A stretch of DNA of 64,000 bases from Albula goreensis (taxonomy: Eukaryota > Chordata > Actinopteri > Albuliformes > Albulidae), in NCBI GenBank assembly GCA_022829145.1, contig CM040742.1, positions 12,240,131 to 12,304,130 on the forward strand. Direction: 5' to 3'. Positions 49,601 to 62,000 of this stretch are shown here, piece after piece; within the stretch, counting starts at the first letter, position 1, and each line of letters opens with the position of its first letter. The notes under the pieces are model-generated. The model saw only the letters and a list, made by a program, of their open reading frames with translations. It had not been told where the DNA came from and searched no databases. Made by a program: the position numbers and the translations under genes.

Positions 49601-52600
49601 AAACTGAAAAATATTGTTAACGTTTACAAATATGCATTACTGAATCACAGGTGGTTATGGAAATTTTATTGCTTGGACTTTAGCAACAGACATTATAATT
49701 TTATTGTATGGACTTCTATAATCATTATATACATTACTTTAGAGGCATTTGGCAGATGCTCTTATCCACAATTGCTTGCAGTGCGAAAAACGAGTGCGTA
49801 GATTGGGGTTGAAGTGCAAAAATACCATAGAGGAGAGAAATATAGTCCTATAGATGAGAAATATTAGAGAAACATAGAATTCAACTGGAAAAACATTGAT
49901 TAACCTGTCAAGGAAATTTAAATGATAAAGTAACAAACAAATCACTACAAACCAATAGCAGTAGCAGCTCTAAAAGAAAATCACAATTTAGTAACGGGCA
50001 AAAGAATATAATTATGCCAACAAATTAGCATCAGTGTTACAGAACAAGTGTAGAAGCTACTAGCTTTTACGTAAGTGTTGTGGAGGGTTGGTGGTGAGGG
50101 GGGGGGTTCACAGCTGGCATGGATATATCTAACACTCATTTGTATAATGTTGAAGGCCAACTCAAAAAGGCTTTGCATTTTTAAATCTCCTTGTATTCTG
50201 TGTATGTATTATTATTTTTAGACTATACCAGCAGGTTTGTATGTCTTTGTATTATTGTAGTGCTATGCTTTGCCAGCAATTTATAGCAGTATAACTGGCA
50301 TGGTTTAGAACTTCCTGGGTTCTCAACTAACTTGCCTGGGTAAAGAATGGCTAAATAAAATGCAAATGTTAATGAATAGCAATAGTAGTTGTGATGTGAT
50401 CATTATTTTTAGTTGGGCTGATCCTCACTGCAGAATCACTACAGAATCATGATGGTTGTCTTTATTGCCAATATTATTTTGGCTGGTCCTTGCTGCAGTA
50501 TCATTGCGGACTTATGATTATTTTCATCATTGTCGTGACCATTTGTGCTGATGCTCACTGCAGAATCACAGCATGCTGAAACAGCAGGATCTGAATATCG
50601 CGGCCATGGTGACGTCACGGGAGGTGTTCAGTGCGCTTTCACAGCTGGTGCCCTGTGTGGGCTGCAGGCGCAGCGTGGAGCGCCTCTTCTCCCAGCTGGT
50701 GGAGTCGGGGAACCCCGCCCTGGAACCCCTCACCGTGGGCTCCACTGGCGTGCTGTCCGTCACCCGGGCCTGCATGGCTGACGCCAAGAAACTCTACATG
50801 CTCTTCTATGTGCACGGGTGAGCGGCCTCAGCCACTGATGCTACTGTTCTTATTATCAGCATTTTACCTGGGAATCAAACCTGCAACCTCTGAGTTACAA
50901 GCTGTTGGTTCAGTAGTTAATATACTACACTGCTGCCAAATGTAGTATGCAAATGTTAATATGCGAAAAAGAAGAAGTTGTAGTCAACTTATGTTTTCCA
51001 AGGAATAATCATGATTTTTTTTGTTTGTTTTTTTCTTTATATATAATAAACATACTATTTTTCTTCTTATAGATCAAAGTTGAATGACATGATTGACGCC
51101 ATTCCTAAAAGCAAAAAGAACAAGCGCTGCCAGTTGCACTCGTTAGATACGCATAAACCCAAGCCTTTGGGGTGAGTCATGTTTTTTTCCATTTGATATT
51201 TTCTTTTCTCAAATACAGTAGTTTTGAAAAAATCTACATTATGTGTAACATGCCCTGAGTCTAATCAATTATTATGGAGTCAGGTTTCATGGAACCAAAA
51301 ATGTGAGCAATAGTTACTGATGTGGACCAATGGAACTTTTCTACTTGGCTCAGACAAGTCAGCTATTGACAGCCCAGTGAAGCTAATGGTCTTCATGAGA
51401 CCTCAAACTCACCATTACCACTACGTCTGTGTCATGACCATTTCCAATATGCATTATTTGCTCACTGTGTGGCCCAACTTTGAGATGTGTAGTTAAATGA
51501 GCCCCTTTCCTTTTAAAAAAAATCCATTCTGTTGGATGTCCTCTTTGTGAATTATAGAGAAGAATATGCAGAGAAAGGGTTAGTTGTAGATAAGGACTGT
51601 GAAGAAGAAGAGAAGGAAGTCAGATGTAGCATCGTTTTTGACTTCAGACCGTTTGAAGCCAACGGCAGGTATGTTTCAAAGACAGGCAGCAATTCTGATA
51701 AAAAATTCTGATTAAAAAGGGAATGCTTTCTTGAAAATTTGAAAGGTCTTTTTAAGAACAGAGTATGTCAGTGCCATCTATAATTAAGCTTGCTGTATCC
51801 TTTATCTCAGGGATGGCCAACCCTAGTCCTGGAGAGCTACAAGGTGTGCTTGTGTTTGTTGTTATTTAGCACTTCATTGAGCAATTAGCATAGCTGATGG
51901 CACAGTTAGCTCACCTCATTTGAGGGGTATACCACAAAGCAGGTTTACCAAGTTAGCTGGCTGTCACCCTGAAGTAAACATATTTTGGGGGTTGTTTAAG
52001 TGCATAGACAGATAGTCATTAACAGCCGAATAACCAGTGAACCTGCTTCCTGTTGTACTTCCTTGAGTTCCTGGGTTGTTTGATCATTTTGAGATGAAAA
52101 CAAAAGCCAGGACAACATGCAGCTCTCCACAGCTAAGGTTGGTCACCTGTGTTTTGTGTGGTAAGCCTTTCTGCAGAGCCGTTATTGTAGTCCATTCACT
52201 TGCAGCCCAAGTGGGCTTGTGAGTTAATAGTTTTGGTGTTATTCTGTATGTGAATTTACACAGAGTTTTGGTTCAGATCTGTTGATTTTAAAGCTTTCTC
52301 TTGCAGCAGCTGTTGGATGGACGTGTGGGAGCTCATGTCTCAGGAATGCAGGGATGAGGTTGTTCTGATTGACAGCGCCTGTCTTTTAGAAACTCTCGAA
52401 ACATACTTGCGTAAACACCGGTAAGACTTTGCATGGTATTCACTGTGTGTCATCGTTTACCTTGCACCACATGTTCGTTCTCACACTCTGGCTTACGCAC
52501 ACAATCTCGCACACTCTGAAACATGGCAAGCTTTTAACAGCTGGTAATCTGAGTGTCTGTTGTGGGGTGTCATCTTTCCTTTTTTCATCTCCACCAGATT

Positions 52601-55600
52601 TTGCACTGACTGCAAGAACAAAGTACTGAGAGCGTATAACATCCTGGTGGGCGAGCTGGACTACAGCAAGGAAAAGGGGTACTGCGCAGCTCTGTACGAG
52701 GGACTGCGCAGCTGTCCGCAGGAGAGGCACATCCACGTATGCTGCGAGACAGACTTCATCGCACACCTCCTAGGCCGGGCCGAGCCCGAGTTTGCTGGAG
52801 GGTATGAGTATGTAATTTGCTAGAATGGGCTATCTAGCGCTTCTTTTGTTCGCTTTTTTTCTACACATTTTTTTTTTCCTCTTTTTCATGTCTGCCACTT
52901 TATAATTCTTATATAATAAATTAAGGCTTCATACAGTACATACTTAATGACATAGTAAAATTTTATTTTACAGAATCATCATTGATTTGTTTCTGTTTGT
53001 TTTTTGTCCGTGTTAAAGCCAACGTGCTTAAAAAGCAGCATTTCCACAAAAAATCTGTAAAATATCATTTAACAGTTTGTCAAAGCAACCAGCATCAAAT
53101 TGCTTCCACATAGCAAACAGAGAATGACTTTGTCTGTCAGAAACACATTTCATAAATTGCAATTGTTTGGCGTATGTTGACTTTGACCAGAGGTATGCAA
53201 CACGCATGCATGCATGTGATCTTTAAAATGAAACGCACTGAGTTTGTTTCTGTTAGCTTCTGGCATGCTGCAAGCCAAACCCAATGGTAAAAAAATGCAC
53301 AGAGCGAACATGACAAATAACAACCGTAGTCTCACACATGGCATCTCCAGGCAGTCAGTGCCCTAAGAATAAGACAGTGGCACATAATTCATGACACACA
53401 TTTGAAGAAACTAAAAGTTATTTTTCTACATTGGTGTATGAGTAACGATGTACCCCCCCGCCCCAGACGCAGAGAAAGGCACGCCAAAACGATTGACATT
53501 GCCCAAGAGGAAGTTCTAACCTGCTTGGGGATCCACTTGTACGAGCGGCTGCACCGAATATGGCAGAAATTACGAGCAGAGGAGCAAACGTGGCAGATGC
53601 TGTTCTATCTTGGTGTTGATGCTTTACGAAAAAGCTTTGAGGTACGATGGAGGTTTTCTCTGTGGGTGCGTGCATGTGCTTGCACAGGTATAAAAATTTT
53701 TTTCTTAAAACTAGCATTCAGTGAACTAATCTACTCAGCTGTAGGTAAAAGCTTAATGATTCAATTTATATATTATAAGGACTGTCAACCAATTAATACA
53801 AGTTGTGTACAGTTAATTTTGCTTAGGTGTCTTATCCTGAAAGACTCTTTTCCAGACAGGTTTTGTCTGGTCTCGCATGGCAGGCACATAGTTACACTCA
53901 TACACTAAGTATTTCTGTGGTTGTGGCTTAACTTTGGCTGGGATTAGCTCCTTGCTAATAAACCAGCAGTTGGCCTCTTTGCCTGCATAACTACAGCCTT
54001 GGGTAGGCGTTGGCAAACTTCTTTATCCACCCTTGGTAAACTGAAGGTAATTAACAAGCTTGCTGGGAAGCTTTTGCTTCAGACAGATATTTTTTCCAAG
54101 GTGCTCTGAGAGTGATTTGAGTGAAGGTTTTGTTGAACACCCTGTCCCTCTGCACATGCTAAAGGGTAACACTCTGGCCATGTCTCTCAGATGGCGGTGG
54201 AGAAAGTGCAGGGCATCAGTCGCTTGGAGCAGCTGTGTGAGGAACTCTCAGAGGAGGAGAGAGTGCGGGAGCTGAAGCAGGAGAAGAAGCGGCTGAAGCG
54301 CAAGAACCGGCGCAAAAACAAGTGCGGGTTTGAAATACCTGGCCAGGAGGCGGAGGACAAGGAGAAGAGCCTCGATGAGGTAATCCCTTCTACCAGGGTC
54401 TGTGGGAATACTGATATAGGATCAGCATAGCCTTGCAGTTCACAAGGGATGAGACTGGGGAAGAGATGGGGAAACTGATGTGGGATTTTTAGCTCACCTT
54501 TAATTCACATTTGGCAGATAAAAGGTTAGGAAATGGATGGGAGAAAGGTTGTTGCCTTACAGCTCAGTGGTTAAGGCTGAGATGAATACAGGAGGCCTGA
54601 TCGTAGGTCAACAGTGCCACTCTGATGTGTTATGAATATGGCCCCTGGGCCAAACACTGGAAGGAGGGGTGGCTATACTGTTAATTTATGTTTGGAAACT
54701 GCATTTTTGTGCTTGTAAATCAAAGACTGAGTCTCTGACGTCAGTACTCTGTATTGAAAATACCCTTCAAGAGCATTACAAATGGAGATTGTGGTCGTTT
54801 TTGACTGAATATAGGAGTTCACAACTACTTGAAACCAGTACATACGCTGACCACAGATTGCTATTTTTTAATTCTGTGCTGAATTGTGCTTCACTCTTGG
54901 GGGCTTCAGGGTTCTTTGGAGTCAGTGGAGGACGGGTGCAAAGCCTGTGGGACATCAGAGGAATTGAACGGCTGCGTGGAGGTCATCGTAACGAATGAGG
55001 GCACCACCTGCAGCTGCCCTGACAACGCCATCCTGGGCTCACCGAACCCCAAAAAAGGTGCACCACACAATCACACAGGCTGATAGAAGACGCTTGCACC
55101 ACAGCAGCTTAACATTGCTTTTTCAGTGTGTTTGCACGGCTTAGTTTTTAATGAAGCAATTTAGTTTTCCTATCTTAACGGTGCAGTGGCTTTTCCACCA
55201 CCCGGGAACCAAACCTGCAAACCCCTAAGGTCAAATACCCAGTTCCAATGTCTGCTCAAAAGTCTGTTCTGTGATGGCCTGGGGAATAGGAGTGGGCAGG
55301 GGTCATGTAGCCTTGTCAGAAATACAGAATGATTAGGTGGTCATATGTTCTGGTTTATTTTTACACAACCATGAATCCCATCGTAGTTTATTCTCTGTTC
55401 CATGGGTGAACTAACAAGGATTCCTCTTCTTGCAATGCTCCAGGCCTGTCGCCCCACAGCAACGGAAGTGACTGTGGCTACTCCTCGAGCATGGAGGGCA
55501 GTGAGCCGGGCTCCCGAGAGGGCTCAGACGTGGCCTGCACCGAGGGCATCTGCAACCACGATGAAGCAGGTCTGCATCCCGACAGCACCATCTGTATGGC

Positions 55601-57178
55601 TATGCTAACGTAGGGGCCCATTAGTGTCTTTTTGTGAGCCCAGAACTAAGTGTTTGAGTCCAGGCCATGCCATTGGCCATAGGTCTTTGTTGCCACATGA
55701 ATCAGCGAATCATAGGAGACATGAGCAGCAGCTTCCTCCAGAGTCTGAAAACATACTAGTTAGAGTTGTTTCCTTAGTGGTGATGTTTCCTTGGCCGGGA
55801 AAGGGATAAAATTTTAAAATAACACCATCAACTGTTCCAGAGGATCTTTATATAAAATGGCTGACTGAGCCTTTGCTGGGGTTGTTTGTAAATGTGATTC
55901 AAGGTGAGTATACCTGTGGCCAACGCTGTGGGGAGGACAAGGAGGAGGACGGGATCGACAGCTGTGTAGAGTGCTGGGCTAATGCTGAAGAGAACACAAA
56001 AGGCAAAAACAAAAAGAAGAAAAAGAAAAGCAAAGCTTTGGTATGTGGAGACGATCAGGTAATGGCAACTAACGAAGCAAAAACAAAATTATACCAGTGA
56101 TATGTTTTAGTGGTCCAGACTTACGGCACAAGAGCAAAACAGCGTTTTATCTTGAGTAATTGCTTCCATGTTTATTAGAAAACTGTGGTGTCAACTTCAC
56201 ACAGTGTGACATCATCATCGCTGCAATTGTTACATTCCAAATTTTTGTCAAATGAACTTTGACCCTGAAATAGGTATTAACATACACCTGGTCTGTCAAA
56301 TAAAATAAGTTAAACAATTTGGTTATGTATGCGTCATTGTAAAATTATTGTTACTTAAAAAGAAAGTAAAACTAAATACTTCTGGTAGCATGATGGGAAC
56401 ATGTGTTTGTGTGAGGGGGCAAATGCATTCTGTGTCGCCCGCAGGGCAATACAAAGACTGCACATGTGACCCGCAGTTCTAGCCAGCCAGTTTAGCCAGT
56501 ACTGGTTTACAGGTGTTTGTTCCAACCACACAGTAAACCACAAACCACCTGATTTCACAAATTAAGTTCCCTGGTCTGTGTTCTTAAAACTTGTTTTTTC
56601 CCCGTTTGGCTCCCCAGGGTCACAAAGTAGAAGGCTGTTCGGCAGAGGCGAGCAGGAGAGGGACTGCGGGGAGTATGAATGGTGCATCACATGCCTGCAG
56701 AACCAAAGAGGCGCGCTCCAAGCTGTGCTGCGAAGCCTTCGCCAGCGTCGCACTCCAGCTGCCCTGGGCGGAACACCGGAAAACCATGAGGTGCTCCGCC
56801 GGGCTGCCGGACCCCATCCCCTGCGCACGCTGGGATAGTAGCGCCAAAACCCTTATGGAACTCCTCGTACGTACACGCCAATGCACGATTAGATCGAAGT
56901 AAAATCTGTCTATGGTGTTTGGCTAACAGCTTGTTTTTTTTTTTTGCCTTGCTCTCTTGTGATTGGTAAAGGATGAAGCTGAGGTCACTTCAGATGAGGA
57001 GAACGGTCTCACGCAAGATGAGATCCAGTCGTTTGTGGAAAACAACAAGTCTTTCTACAGCAACCGGGATCAGTACCGACAGCACCTGAAAGAAAGATTC
57101 ACCAAGTACTGCCGCTCAAACAAGCAGAAGAACTTAGTCTGCAGCGGGGACTGGCTTCCCACCGCTGGTGTGAAGTAG
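46601..57178 (+). CDS. ggnbp2: Gametogenetin-binding protein 2
   Basis: Fourteen coding exons: 46601-46693, 47936-48016, 50564-50817, 51073-51171, 51558-51668, 52307-52420, 52598-52807, 53467-53641, 54191-54379, 54910-55057, 55444-55569, 55904-56058, 56618-56866, 56972-57178. Phases agree throughout; 2,211 nt, 736 residues (human 697). It begins MARLVAVCRDGEEDFHF. Cys-rich blocks (CVGCRRSVERLF, CTDCKNKVLRAYNIL, HVCCETDFIAHLLGRAEPEF) and a basic/lysine-rich stretch (NRRKNKC, KNKKKKKKSK) suggest a nuclear zinc-binding protein. The end (DEIQSFVENNKSFYSN ... WLPTAGVK) matches the family. The protein binds gametogenetin and is linked to spermatogenesis and trophoblast growth in mammals; its biochemical activity is not established. 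The exon at 56618-56866 is the least conserved. Confidence 0.96.
49735..49800 (-). repeat. tRNA-derived SINE fragment (family A tail)
   Basis: 'aggcatttggcagatgctct' plus 'tatccaca' is the tail motif in the minus orientation; no head is visible. In a ggnbp2 intron. Confidence 0.5.
50862..50940 (-). repeat. tRNA-derived SINE fragment (family A head)
   Basis: 'gggaatcaaacctgcaacct' and 'aatatactacactgctgcca' are the reversed tRNA-like head, immediately after the exon at 50564-50817. Confidence 0.5.
51283..51402. mobile_element. MITE-like element, copy 3
   Basis: Bounded by 'ggtttcatggaacc' at 51283 and 'cttcatgagacc' ending at 51402, related to copies at 2200 and 27141. It is shorter, with no ORF. 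In a ggnbp2 intron. Confidence 0.5.
51808..52148. mobile_element. TIR element, about 340 bp
   Basis: Left end 'ggccaaccctagtcctggag' followed by 'agct'; right end 'agctctccacagctaaggtt' followed by 'ggtcacctg'. These are imperfect inverted repeats of about 25 bases. The interior motif 'taccacaaagcaggtttacc' recurs diverged at 25527 ('acaccataagctggcttacc'), and the left end recurs at about 25290. Non-autonomous; superfamily unknown. Confidence 0.6.
52301..52312 (+). promoter_or_regulatory. ggnbp2: NAGNAG tandem acceptor, ggnbp2 exon at 52307
   Basis: 'ttgcagcagctg' gives acceptors after 52306 and 52309. Both keep the frame; the upstream one adds one serine. Confidence 0.65.
52800..52812 (+). 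promoter_or_regulatory. ggnbp2: Tandem in-frame donors, ggnbp2 exon 52598-52807
   Basis: 'ggtatgagtatgt' holds GTATGA at 52802 and GTATGT at 52808. The distal donor gives Gly-Gly-Tyr-Glu-Arg-Arg-Glu, as in the human protein; the proximal one drops Tyr-Glu. Confidence 0.65.
55190..55250 (-). repeat. tRNA-derived SINE fragment (family A)
   Basis: 'gggaaccaaacctgcaaacc' resembles the reversed B-box part of the other copies; the rest is degraded. Confidence 0.35.
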
Positions 57179-57199
57179 AGGTCTAACACAGAGCAAGCC

Positions 57200-57201
<2 letters not shown>

Positions 57202-57233
<32 letters not shown>
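57202..57233. repeat. (CA)n microsatellite in the ggnbp2 3' UTR
   Basis: About 16 CA units only 24 bases after the ggnbp2 stop, so part of the mature mRNA. Confidence 0.9.
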
Positions 57234-57236
<3 letters not shown>

Positions 57237-57669
57237 CACCCCCCATCCCTGCATCCACCTACCCACCCACCCGAAGCCCCTCAAGTCTTTTTATGGAACT
57301 GCTCAAAATGACCACTGCGCCGCCTTTAAAAAAAAACAGTTTTCTGAAGTACATTTGGTGTCTTGTTCAATGAATTTTTCGTCAGAAGTGAATGTTATTT
57401 TTCTTTTTGTACTGCCCTCCCCATGCCCCCTGCCCCCCCTCCCCCTCTCAAATCACTCTTTGACCACCCTGCTGTTATTTTCTGGCATCACTCTTTGGGC
57501 TGGTGGTGGAGAGCACAGTGATTTTTGAAATACTCAAAGCTTTGCAAAGCTGTGACTTTAGGGTAGATGTGGTAGTCTCTCTTACGTTTCTCTTCCATTC
57601 TACATTTTATTGTTTTTTTTTTTCCTTCCTCTGACTGTGACACTTCATTTTAGTGGCAAATGTTGTACC

Positions 57670-57791
57670 AATAAATGTGTACAGAAATGAAATTATCTGA
57701 ATATAAAGATTTTACAGAAAAAGACATCCATTTATAAAGAGGTTTGGATGTACTGTTAAAGAGTGCAATGTGCAGAAATTTACTAAATAAA
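57670..57791 (+). terminator. ggnbp2: Two poly-A signals, ggnbp2
   Basis: AATAAA at 57670-57675 and again at 57786-57791, about 490 and 610 bases after the stop; alternative 3' ends are possible. Confidence 0.65.
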
Positions 57792-57799
57792 GAATATTT

Positions 57800-58850
57800 A
57801 TTAATATGCATCAGAAAAAGTTCCTTCTTTTTGCATAAAATGTGTTGAGCTGCAGTCGCTCAGTAAAGAGTTTGGTATTTTGGATGCTTTCAGATGACCC
57901 GCTGTTTACAGCTGCGATGTAGGATGAAGAGCTAGAGCTGGTCAAAGTGATGAGTTGCCTAATTTCACTGTCTCATGAGGATTTCATTTATCTTGTGTAT
58001 GCGCGAATTTCCTGCTAGAGCTGAACGGAGAAGCAATGTGAAAGCAATGGTCGAGAGAGGGCACCTGTTGCATAAACTTGATTTCCAAATGGCCACCAGG
58101 TGGCGAAAATATACTATGCCAATGGTCATGTAATGGAGTATATCATTTGAGATAATAATGCAAAATTGCTCGTTATTAAAACATAAGTATATTACAGCTT
58201 TGTTTTGGGTGAGAATATACGGTCAAAGTACTGTAGGAAATACAATGAAAGCACTTAAATGTGAGAATCAGGATTACGGCCACCCAAAAGGATTTTAAAT
58301 GATTCTTCAATTTTGAAGTTAGTATCCATTAAAAGTAGTAATAATTCTAAGCATAAACTACTTGTTCAAAGAATGCGTCCATGACTGCGAAAATACAGTT
58401 GCAGAACGTATTGTAAATGATCCTGTATCTAAGTTGTACACAAATTATATTGTTTTAAGTTAAACACTTAAAATACCAGTTTTTCCAAGAAAAATCAATG
58501 TGACATAATTGTTCAAATGATTAAATTGGCTATAATATCCAAGATTTTAGCGTTGGATAAGAATGCAGTGGCACTTCCCAACATGTAACGCCCAGTAATG
58601 CATGCAAGACTTATGAAGTCCGAACAACTCTTTGAATGGACTGAAACTACTCACAGGAGGAATGAACCGACGTTCAGTTAAATGAAATGGGGAAAAAAGA
58701 AGCGTGAGGCAACGTCAACCGAAAACGTTGCGTATTGCTTGCTATTTAATATTTAATCCGGGGTGCAGGGATTGGAGCTTCCTCGGCAGTGCCTTTTCCT
58801 GGATGCTAAGAGTACAGGATTAGGGAGGGTTGGGCAGCGTTACCTCCCGC
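57800..58850. other. Intergenic region between ggnbp2 and dhrs11
   Basis: About 1 kb with no gene, SINE or clear repeat recognised. Confidence 0.5.
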
Positions 58851-58852
58851 CC

Positions 58853-58858
58853 TATATA
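58853..58858 (+). promoter_or_regulatory. dhrs11: TATA box of dhrs11
   Basis: 'cgccctatatagcacg' is a good TATA element in GC-rich context, 111 bases before the dhrs11 ATG. A start about 30 bases downstream (near 58885) would leave an 80-base 5' UTR. Confidence 0.55.
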
Positions 58859-58963
58859 GCACGAGTGACTGTGTTTTGTTATTTTACTATACAGAGAGAC
58901 GCGAATTTGTCTCCTTTCGACGGTTTTGGAAAGTTATTCTTTTAATTGTTGCATTCTGTAGAA

Positions 58964-59095
58964 ATGGAGCGCTGGAAAGGCAGGGTGGCTCTCGTGACCG
59001 GAGCCTCGGTGGGAATTGGAGCGGCTGTAGCGAGGGCTCTTGTCCAGCACGGCATGAAAGTGGTCGGCTGTGCCAGGAATGTTGACAAAATAGAG
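58964..59095 (+). CDS. dhrs11: Dehydrogenase/reductase SDR family member 11, exon 1
   Basis: First coding exon of an NADP(H)-dependent short-chain dehydrogenase. Forty-four codons, phase 0 end at the donor ATAGAG|GTAGGA. It opens MERWKGRVALVTGASVGIG; residues 12-19 are the TGxxxGIG nucleotide-binding motif of the Rossmann fold, and the exon ends GCARNVDKIE, the second strand that selects NADP. Human DHRS11 acts on steroids and small carbonyls. The remaining exons, with the Tyr-x-x-x-Lys site, were not found in the next 4.9 kb and must lie beyond the right edge. Its position next to ggnbp2 agrees with human gene order. Confidence 0.92.
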
Positions 59096-62000
59096 GTAGG
59101 AAATGTTCTTTTTATGTAACAATTGGCCAATATGAAGTGTGTGGAGAGTTGCAGTCTCTCACAATTTAGCTGCGCTACCGGCCTATAAAGTGCTCTATTC
59201 GGCTAGTACTATTCTGATGTAGCTAACGTTTAGCTAACTAGCAGACCATTTTACAAGATAGCTAGTTACCTGATCGGTCTTCAGTTGAGACTTTAGGGCA
59301 CCCTTTTCTTCCTTGCAAAGCATTCTACCACATAAAAGACATTTTAACCCTGACATTGTAAATATGCAACAATCATACAGGCCAAGATTGTCATCCATGT
59401 AAAGTTACGAAATCTAGCGATGAATCATGAATGAAGCTATCTGAAGAACGTAAGGCTAGTGAGAAAACAGAAGCATGAATAATTATTGAATTCAATATCT
59501 AAACCCATTTCCTGCCAAAAACACCTGACAAGAATTCTTGCACAATACATTTGTGAGTCAGACGGCTAGCACAGGAATTCAGAAAGATTCCTTCAATTTT
59601 ATCAGGATGTAGAATACATTTAGACAAGAATATGTCTTGGTACTTAGCTTGCTAGCTAGCAGAACGAAAAAATGGAGTTCTGTGTCCCCATAAAATGCTG
59701 TGGTTAAATTTTCTGTTTCTTGAGAATGATGAAATTACTTGGTGTACTTACACTTTAGCTACTAGTTACTTGTTTTAGCTTGTTCGCTTATTATACTTAA
59801 CTCTAGATAACATAGGCTACCCCCCGGTAGACTGGGGGATAGTGTGAATATCAGGCAACCTGATTTTAAAGCCTTCGCGAATTACGTCATTATTGCCGTG
59901 TGTAAAGCCATTTTATCGAAAATTCTGTGACTAATTTGCTCTGTGCAAACTTTATATCGCAGGATCTAATATAAAACAGTAAAAAATAATAGTCTCACAG
60001 ATACCACTGCTCATGAGAATGCAATACACTGGGAAACACATCCCTGTCTAAGACTGGTACACTGACTTTATTATCTGTAAGGGTGGAGGGAGATATGAGA
60101 TAATTCGAAAACATTGTTTGCCCTCTGTGCCCCGTTTCCCATCTAATGTAAAAACGGGATGTATACTGTATTTATTCAGTATTGTTTTCATTGTGTGCTT
60201 CACTTGTGCCTGCAATAAAGATAACCGTAGAAGCTGATTCATTGAAACACCGTGCCAGTATTTTTATGGAGCCAATATTTACCTACATCAAGAAAGTACA
60301 GACCTCAGTCATTAGCACTTGCTTCATTAATAGTCTTACAAATATACATAATAAACAAATAACATATAGTCACATTTGATTTATTGATAGTTGACAGTGG
60401 GCTGAGTATTGTGAACAATTTAGAGCAGCGAGTAAAGCAGATTATGCAAGACATCGATTCTCCTGCTGTAACTCGCTAATCATAGAATCCAGTCAAACAT
60501 TAACCTCATCGCTCCGGCGCTGGAACCACGGCCCTTGACTTCTTGTATGCGCTACCCCATAAGCCTCCTGTGGCGTAATGACTTCAAATGGAGTGTGTAG
60601 TGCTCAGTTTTTATAGTTTCCGTTGTGAAGGTGGAGACAAGTAAGACTGTAAAATTGAAGTCTTGACTGCGGGCCCCCCTAAACGTCCTTCACGTATGCA
60701 GTCCAAAACAGCCGTAGGCTGTAAAATAAACTTGTCACGCTGTGGTTAACTGTGTACCCGTAACCCATGACCACGGTCTTGAAGGACAGTGAGGCGTGCT
60801 GGTGTAGAGTAGATTCTGTGTTGTAGCTTTAAAATGCGTTCCAGACCGCCCTAAACATAAGCAAAACAAACTAGCAGTGGAACACTTGGATGGTGAGCGT
60901 CTTGTTGTGTGCCCGTTGAAACCTTTGGCCGAAAGTTCTGGTCTTTTAAACACATCACGCTTTGGGTGTAGATCAGAGATTCGTGTGCCCCAGGTTATCG
61001 ATACAGTGACCTATTAAAGAGCACTGTTGATCCAGCTTCACCTAATAACATTTCGCTTCAGTGTGGCATATCACTTTGTGTGACGTAGCCCACGCCATGA
61101 GAATGTGCGTTGCTAATAAATCATGTATTGCAGAGGAGCATACAGAAGAGTGGGCGCGTGACATGGTAAAAGTCCAAACAACTGGGCAATGAATTGTTCC
61201 GATAACAATCAGATTGCAGGAAGCACAGGCCAGAAAAGAGATGTAGAGTCCTTGTCGGACATTTAGTGCCCAGATTAGGAACTGCTGTGGATCATATGCC
61301 TTGAGATTTACTCTCAGTTTATCCTAAACAGACCGCTTTGTTGGGTTAGAGTACGTGTGCTCACTTGAATAAATTGTGTACCTCTGGGCCCTGGTGAATA
61401 TGTGTCATTCTTTGCCTCAACAGTCTTATAAATACACAGTTACCTAATTTGTTTCATACTGTCAGATGAGTTACAGATTACTTCAAGATTTAAGCTTTTT
61501 CATTGTAATTTCCTAGACCCAGTGAACCCAAATGTTCATTTTTCAGCTGCTTTTATTTCCCAAAGTCAAGCATCCTGCAGGACACTAAGCAGTGCTATAC
61601 ATGGTTAACATGATCAGGCTTTAGCATTAAACCATACGTCCCTGGATCCTGTGCAAAAAAGTTCAATATTTTTGGTTTTCCCTCATATCACAGAAGTTCA
61701 CAAGCATCCTGTTGAAATCGTAGTTCCCCTTCAGCTGCTGAAGCTCAGACACAATTCATTGAAAATTCTTGACTTCTCTTGCTTCTCTTGCAACCTGAGC
61801 CAGCAAGAGAAGGGTAGACTCTCCTTTGCGAGTTCTGAAGATTGTCACGTTTAGGCCTGAGTCTGCTTTAAAAAATGAATTCTTGTGGATATTTTGTGAA
61901 ATGCACTACATAGATAATCTTTGTTCGATTTAGCTTTAAATTGTTTAGTTCCTCTTTTACAGAGAAGTCCAGTTAGGTATGTATGGGGTGGTTTCTGTGA

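Noticed and set aside
56618-56866. Frameshift in a poorly conserved ggnbp2 exon
   Set aside because: The phases at both ends agree, and the exon reaches the conserved LPWxEHRK and KTLMELL positions in frame; it is just divergent.
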